Source: an uncultured Lachnospiraceae bacterium | Lineage (GTDB): Bacteria > Bacillota_A > Clostridia > Lachnospirales > Lachnospiraceae | Direction of reading: 5' to 3' | Assembly (NCBI GenBank): GCA_902780985.1 | Contig: CACZHN010000174.1 | Span: 1-7,482, forward strand | DNA length: 7,482 nt | Shown: positions 4,393 through 7,482 of the stretch, piece by piece | How positions within the stretch are numbered: the first letter of the stretch is position 1 | How the letters are laid out: each line of letters begins with the position of its first letter | The notes under the pieces: model-generated | Databases searched by the model: none | Told to the model about the DNA's origin: nothing | The model's input: only the letters and a program-made list of their open reading frames with translations | Made by a program: the position numbers and the translations under genes

Positions 4393-5712
4393 ATGAACTA
4401 TGAGAATATGATCCTTCATTCCGAAGAAATAAATGAGCTGTTGGCAAGATACGGAGTGAAGTTCGGAATATATAAGAATAACGAGTTTAAGGAACAGCTT
4501 TTTCCTTATGACATGATCCCGAGAATCATCGGAAGCGAAGAGTTTTCCATGCTGGAAAAGGGCCTGTCCCAGAGAGTCATGGCACTGAACCTCTTCATCA
4601 AGGATATTTATTCCGAGAAGAAGATCATCAAAGACGGCGTGGTTCCCGAAGAATTTGTATTTGCGGGCAGCGGCTTTCTGGCAGAGTGCGACGGGATAAG
4701 GCCGCCGAAGGATATCTACTCCCACATTTCCGGTATCGATCTGGTACAGGGAAAGAACGGCGAGTGGTACGTGCTGGAGGATAACCTGCGAATCCCGTCG
4801 GGTGCGTCATACCCGATGATAGCCCGCGAACTTTGCAGGCGCTGCAATCCGAAGATATATGCCGAGAATCATATAGAGGATAACAGGAACTATTCGAAGC
4901 TTCTGAGGAAGACCATGGATAACGTCAACACCGGCGGTCATTCGGTAATCCTCAGTCCGGGCCGTTACAATGCGGCATACTTCGAGCATTCCTATCTGGC
5001 AGAGAAAACGGGAGCCCATCTGGCAACGGGTTCCGAGCTTATCGTCGAGAACGATCACCTTTACTTCCAGGATTATTCCGGGAACAAGGAGAGGGTCGGC
5101 GTAGTATACCGAAGGATATCTGATGAATATCTGGACCCGATGACATTTAATAAGGAATCGGTCATCGGCATACCGCACATCTTCGACATTTACAGAAAGG
5201 GAAATGTAGCCCTGATCAACGCACCGGGCAACGGCGTAGCGGACGACAAGGGAATCTACTACTTCGTACCGAAGATGGTTAAGTACTATCTGGGAGAGGA
5301 GCCGATACTTCAGAATGCACCGACATACCTTCCGTACTACGAAGAAGATATGAAATATGTGCTGGAGCATTTCGACAATCTGGTACTGAAGGACGTAGCG
5401 GAGGCCGGAGGATACGGAGTAGTCTTCGGAAGCAAGATGACGAAGGAAGAGAAGGAAAAGTTCATCACCATGCTGAAGAACGAACCGAGACGCTTCATAG
5501 CACAGGAAGTTATAGATTTCCTGGATATAGATATATTCGATGAGGGACATATGGTGCCGAGAAAGGCAGACCTCAGGGCATTTGTACTGATGGCTGATGA
5601 ACCGTACGTATGGAAGAGCGGACTCACCCGATTCTCCAGAAATCCGGATTCATTTATAGTCAATTCATCACAGGGAGGAGGTTTCAAGGATACATGGGTA
5701 TTATCTCAGTAG
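4393..5712 (+). CDS. circularly permuted ATP-grasp ligase (COG2308 type)
   Basis: The protein has 439 residues and is close to full family length. Family signatures appear in order: F-P-Y-D-M-I-P-R-I-I (37-46), E-K-G-L-S-Q-R-V-M-A-L-N (55-66), G-I-D-L-V (114-118), V-L-E-D-N-L-R-I-P-S-G-A-S-Y (127-140), S-P-G-R-Y-N-A-A-Y-F-E-H (188-199), V-V-Y-R-R-I-S-D-E-Y-L-D-P (237-249), N-A-P-G-N-G-V-A-D-D-K (276-286), Y-Y-L-G-E-E-P-I-L (298-306), L-K-D-V-A-E-A-G-G-Y-G (332-342), K-A-D-L-R-A-F-V-L (391-399) and N-S-S-Q-G-G-G-F-K-D-T-W-V-L (424-437). The enzymes are predicted cytoplasmic amide or peptide ligases working through an acyl-phosphate; no substrate is established for this protein. AAAGGGG (4377-4383) lies 9 nt before the ATG. 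The last 19 bp overlap the alpha-E gene, which fits the known COG2308-COG2307-transglutaminase neighbourhood. Expression is probably set by the promoter and attenuator-like leader just upstream. Confidence 0.95.
   Translation: MNYENMILHSEEINELLARYGVKFGIYKNNEFKEQLFPYDMIPRIIGSEEFSMLEKGLSQRVMALNLFIKDIYSEKKIIKDGVVPEEFVFAGSGFLAECDGIRPPKDIYSHISGIDLVQGKNGEWYVLEDNLRIPSGASYPMIARELCRRCNPKIYAENHIEDNRNYSKLLRKTMDNVNTGGHSVILSPGRYNAAYFEHSYLAEKTGAHLATGSELIVENDHLYFQDYSGNKERVGVVYRRISDEYLDPMTFNKESVIGIPHIFDIYRKGNVALINAPGNGVADDKGIYYFVPKMVKYYLGEEPILQNAPTYLPYYEEDMKYVLEHFDNLVLKDVAEAGGYGVVFGSKMTKEEKEKFITMLKNEPRRFIAQEVIDFLDIDIFDEGHMVPRKADLRAFVLMADEPYVWKSGLTRFSRNPDSFIVNSSQGGGFKDTWVLSQ
5676..5682 (+). promoter_or_regulatory. 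ribosome binding site AGGAGGT fixing the alpha-E start at 5694
   Basis: AGGAGGT lies 11 nt before the ATG at 5694, inside the Gly codons of the conserved S-S-Q-G-G-G motif of the ATP-grasp gene. The earlier in-frame ATG at 5610 has no ribosome site and would add 28 residues that merely shadow the ATP-grasp gene. Confidence 0.75.
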
Positions 5713-6359
5713 AACATACGGACAGACTGCTGTGGCTCGGAAGATACAGCGAGAGAGTTTATACAACGCTTAAGCTCTTCGCCAACTATTTCGATTCCAT
5801 GATAGATCTGAACAGCGACGAATACGAACGGTTCTGCAAGAGCCAGGATATTCCGAATATATATACCTCCATTGAGGATTTTGCCGACAGATATTGCTTT
5901 GACGGAGAGGATCCGAACTCAATTTATTCGAATCTTATGAGGGCATACGATAATGCCATCGTGCTCCGTGAGGAAATAGGCAGCGAAACTCTGGCATACA
6001 TCCAGCTGGCGGTATATGCCATGAACAAAGCCGCCGCATCGGATGCACCGCTGGTGAAACTTCAGCGAGTGACCGACAACATCGTGGCCTTCTGGGGACT
6101 GGCGGATGATTCCATCGACAATAAAAATGTCAGGGACCTCATAAAGCTGGGAAAACGTATCGAGCGTATAGACATTTACTCAAGGCTTAAGATGGACAGC
6201 TCGGAACTCAGGAGGGAAATGAAGCGGCTCAATACAAGGATCATGGCGGTAAATATCAGGTATAGCCATAAGGGGCTCATGCATTTGAACTATCTGGTAG
6301 AAGAAGAGAGTCCCGACTATAAAGAGATCGTAAAGGAAGTGGAGGCGCTTATTCAGTGA
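5694..6359 (+). CDS. alpha-E domain protein (COG2307 type), short form
   Basis: The protein is all-helical with 221 residues. Family marks are the N-terminal R-L-L-W-L-G-R-Y-S-E-R (about 11-21), D-P-N-S-I-Y-S-N-L-M-R-A-Y-D-N-A with V-L-R-E-E-I soon after (about 71-94), and L-G-K-R-I-E-R-I-D-I-Y-S-R-L (about 150-163). The usual W-x-x-x-N segment is weak here. Most relatives are about 300 residues, so the C-terminal third is reduced, although the open frame shows no sign of damage. The family has no assigned catalytic activity and is found almost always next to COG2308 ATP-grasp enzymes, presumably as a partner or scaffold. The gene overlaps the ATP-grasp gene by 19 bp and the transglutaminase start by 4 bp (GTGA), so all three should be translated together. 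Confidence 0.88.
   Translation: MGIISVEHTDRLLWLGRYSERVYTTLKLFANYFDSMIDLNSDEYERFCKSQDIPNIYTSIEDFADRYCFDGEDPNSIYSNLMRAYDNAIVLREEIGSETLAYIQLAVYAMNKAAASDAPLVKLQRVTDNIVAFWGLADDSIDNKNVRDLIKLGKRIERIDIYSRLKMDSSELRREMKRLNTRIMAVNIRYSHKGLMHLNYLVEEESPDYKEIVKEVEALIQ
6341..6345 (+). promoter_or_regulatory. ribosome binding site GGAGG for the GTG start at 6356
   Basis: GGAGG lies 10 nt before GTG at 6356-6358, which overlaps the alpha-E stop TGA as GTGA. The next in-frame ATG (6383) would remove the first beta strand of the protein, so the GTG start is preferred. Confidence 0.65.
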
Positions 6360-7201
6360 CACGACTGCGTTTTAAGTATTACATGAAGCTTTCCTTCTCG
6401 GATACAGTGGAAAAGCACAGATTCTCTCTGAAATGCATTCCTAAGTCGGATGTGAAGCAGCGTATATATATAACGCATAGGGATATCTATCCAAACAGTT
6501 TTATAAGCGAAGATACGGATTCCTTCGGGAATCTGATCATTTACGGATATGAAGAGAGTAAGCATAAGTATTTTTTCTTTGATATAGAGGGGGAAGCGGT
6601 AACAGGGATGGAAGCAGCACAGGGATCGGAAATGTATAAGGATGGAACTGATCCGGAAACGCTGCTGATGAAATATCAGACCGCCGTAACAATGCCGGGA
6701 GATGCAATCAGAGCGTATTATATGGAGATTGCGGAAGGCTTTAAATCGGCGGGAAAACTCGGCCCGGAGTACGGATTAACGGATGCGGATGATACGGTTA
6801 ATTTCGGACTATATACCATGAGCAGGCTGGGCCGGGATTTTGAGTATGAGAGCGGAGTGACCGACATACAGACCACGGCGGAGGACGCCATGAGGAGCGG
6901 AAAAGGTGTATGTCAGGATTACGCGCATATCATGTTGTCACTGTGTAGATTAAGACGGATCCCCTGCAGGTACGTAACGGGAATGATGCTGGGGGAAGGC
7001 GAATCCCATGCATGGGTTGAAGTTCTGTCGGGAGAGAAATGGATCGGAATGGACCCGACGAATTCGCAGCTTGTGGGTGACTATTATATCAAGATAGCCC
7101 ACGGCCGTGATTACAGCGACTGTCTGGTGAACCAGGGGCTATTTACGGGAGCGGTTCGGCAGGAACAGAAAATAAGTGTAAACGTTGAGGAGATAACTTA
7201 A
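6356..7201 (+). CDS. transglutaminase-like cysteine protease-fold protein
   Basis: The protein has 281 residues. The first ~85 form a beta-rich bacterial transglutaminase N-terminal domain (L-R-F-K-Y-Y-M-K-L-S-F at the start). A helical linker follows, then the transglutaminase core. The catalytic triad is visible: Cys186 in G-K-G-V-C-Q-D-Y-A-H, His218 in S-H-A-W-V-E-V, and Asp233 in M-D-P-T-N. The C-terminal G-R-D-Y-S-D-C-L-V-N-Q-G segment is also typical. No signal peptide or membrane segment is present, so it should act in the cytoplasm. Members next to COG2308 and COG2307 genes are thought to cleave or transfer amide bonds on the product of the ATP-grasp ligase; this is inferred from association. 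It starts with GTG in a 4-bp overlap with the alpha-E stop and is followed one base later by the M14-like gene. Confidence 0.92.
   Translation: MTRLRFKYYMKLSFSDTVEKHRFSLKCIPKSDVKQRIYITHRDIYPNSFISEDTDSFGNLIIYGYEESKHKYFFFDIEGEAVTGMEAAQGSEMYKDGTDPETLLMKYQTAVTMPGDAIRAYYMEIAEGFKSAGKLGPEYGLTDADDTVNFGLYTMSRLGRDFEYESGVTDIQTTAEDAMRSGKGVCQDYAHIMLSLCRLRRIPCRYVTGMMLGEGESHAWVEVLSGEKWIGMDPTNSQLVGDYYIKIAHGRDYSDCLVNQGLFTGAVRQEQKISVNVEEIT
7187..7192 (+). promoter_or_regulatory. ribosome binding site GAGGAG for the GTG start at 7203
   Basis: GAGGAG lies 10 nt before GTG at 7203-7205, inside the last codons of the transglutaminase gene. It supports a GTG start one base after the preceding stop; no nearer in-frame ATG has a comparable site. 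Confidence 0.6.
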
Positions 7202-7202
7202 A

Positions 7203-7482
7203 GTGATTGACGAGATAATCAAGGTGGCAGGAGCGGAGCTGCCGGTAAATGAGGAACTCATAATTCAGAAACACAGGATGAAGGGGATTCCGGGACCGGA
7301 TGAGAAGGGCGATTCGGACAGTACCGAAAAGAGAATATGCGTAGTAACGGGAATCCACGGCGACGAGCTGGAAGGCCAGTATGTAGCGTATGAACTGGCG
7401 AGACGCATAAAGAACAGTCCGGAATCACTCACGGGGATAGTAGATATATATCCGGCCATGAATCCTTTCGGAATCGATTCCA
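7203..7482 (+). CDS. AstE/AspA-like (M14-type) zinc deacylase or carboxypeptidase, 5' part only
   Basis: The gene runs off the right edge; 93 residues are visible. T-G-I-H-G-D-E-L-E-G (49-58) contains the zinc-binding H-x-x-E pair, His52 and Glu55. It is followed by a helix (Y-V-A-Y-E-L-A-R-R-I) and by D-I-Y-P-A-M-N-P-F-G-I-D, the expected next segment in succinylglutamate desuccinylase/aspartoacylase and related M14 enzymes. These remove acyl groups from amino acids or C-terminal residues from peptides. The third zinc ligand and catalytic Glu lie beyond the window. It is cytoplasmic as far as can be seen. Its position one base after the transglutaminase gene marks it as part of the same operon, probably trimming or recycling the ligase product. 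Confidence 0.85.
   Translation, partial: MIDEIIKVAGAELPVNEELIIQKHRMKGIPGPDEKGDSDSTEKRICVVTGIHGDELEGQYVAYELARRIKNSPESLTGIVDIYPAMNPFGIDS

Noticed and set aside
4312..4725. 137-codon minus-strand frame across the ATP-grasp leader and start
   Set aside because: Most of it is antisense to the ATP-grasp N-terminus, and its other end reads through the terminator stem. No supporting signals were seen.
4807..5550. 247-codon open frame on the minus strand inside the ATP-grasp gene
   Set aside because: It is antisense to a strongly conserved coding region, with no recognisable domain and no ribosome site. It is a shadow frame.
5610..5693. N-terminal extension of the alpha-E gene from ATG 5610
   Set aside because: It has no ribosome site and lies entirely within the conserved end of the ATP-grasp gene. 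ATG 5694 matches the family start and has AGGAGGT upstream.

Overview
The window looks like chromosomal DNA of an anaerobic, low-to-moderate GC Gram-positive, most likely in Clostridia and perhaps near Lachnospiraceae. That placement is an inference from strong AGGAGG-type ribosome sites, frequent ATA and AGA codons, GTG starts, a small ECF sigma/zinc-finger anti-sigma pair, and the mix of protein families. No mobile element, CRISPR array, tRNA or rRNA was seen, and no stretch longer than 300 bases lacks a gene.

Region 1 (1-2186, plus strand) holds three co-directional genes. They are the 3' part of a PAF-acetylhydrolase-like alpha/beta hydrolase, a metallo-beta-lactamase-fold hydrolase of the COG1237 type, and a DUF89/ARMT1-like metal-dependent phosphatase. 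Each has its own good ribosome site and the spacing suggests one operon. Its promoter lies outside the window, and no terminator follows it.

Region 2 (2155-3293, minus strand) is an ECF sigma factor followed by its membrane anti-sigma factor; the two reading frames overlap by 20 bp. Just upstream of the sigma gene is a TGTAAC-N16-CGTC promoter of ECF type, so the pair is probably autoregulated. The anti-sigma gene ends inside the convergent phosphatase gene, and its last ~20 residues look like foreign read-through.

Region 3 (3340-4392, plus strand) is regulatory. A LuxR-type regulator with a GAF-like front half is preceded by a promoter and then by an intrinsic-terminator hairpin in its own leader. 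Downstream lie a second promoter (TTGAAT-N17-TATATT), a dyad that straddles its -10 box, a branched hairpin, and a strong GC-rich terminator hairpin, all ahead of the next operon. Neither gene has room for a promoter after its terminator, so both leaders look like attenuators.

Region 4 (4393-7482, plus strand) is a tightly coupled operon: a circularly permuted ATP-grasp ligase (COG2308), a short alpha-E protein (COG2307), a cytoplasmic transglutaminase-like protein, and the start of an AstE/AspA (M14-like) zinc deacylase or carboxypeptidase. Known family associations suggest the set builds and trims an amide-linked (peptide-like) compound or tag, but the substrate cannot be read from the sequence. 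The adjacent LuxR regulator and the structured leader are the likeliest controls. This operon with its leader is the most interesting part of the window.
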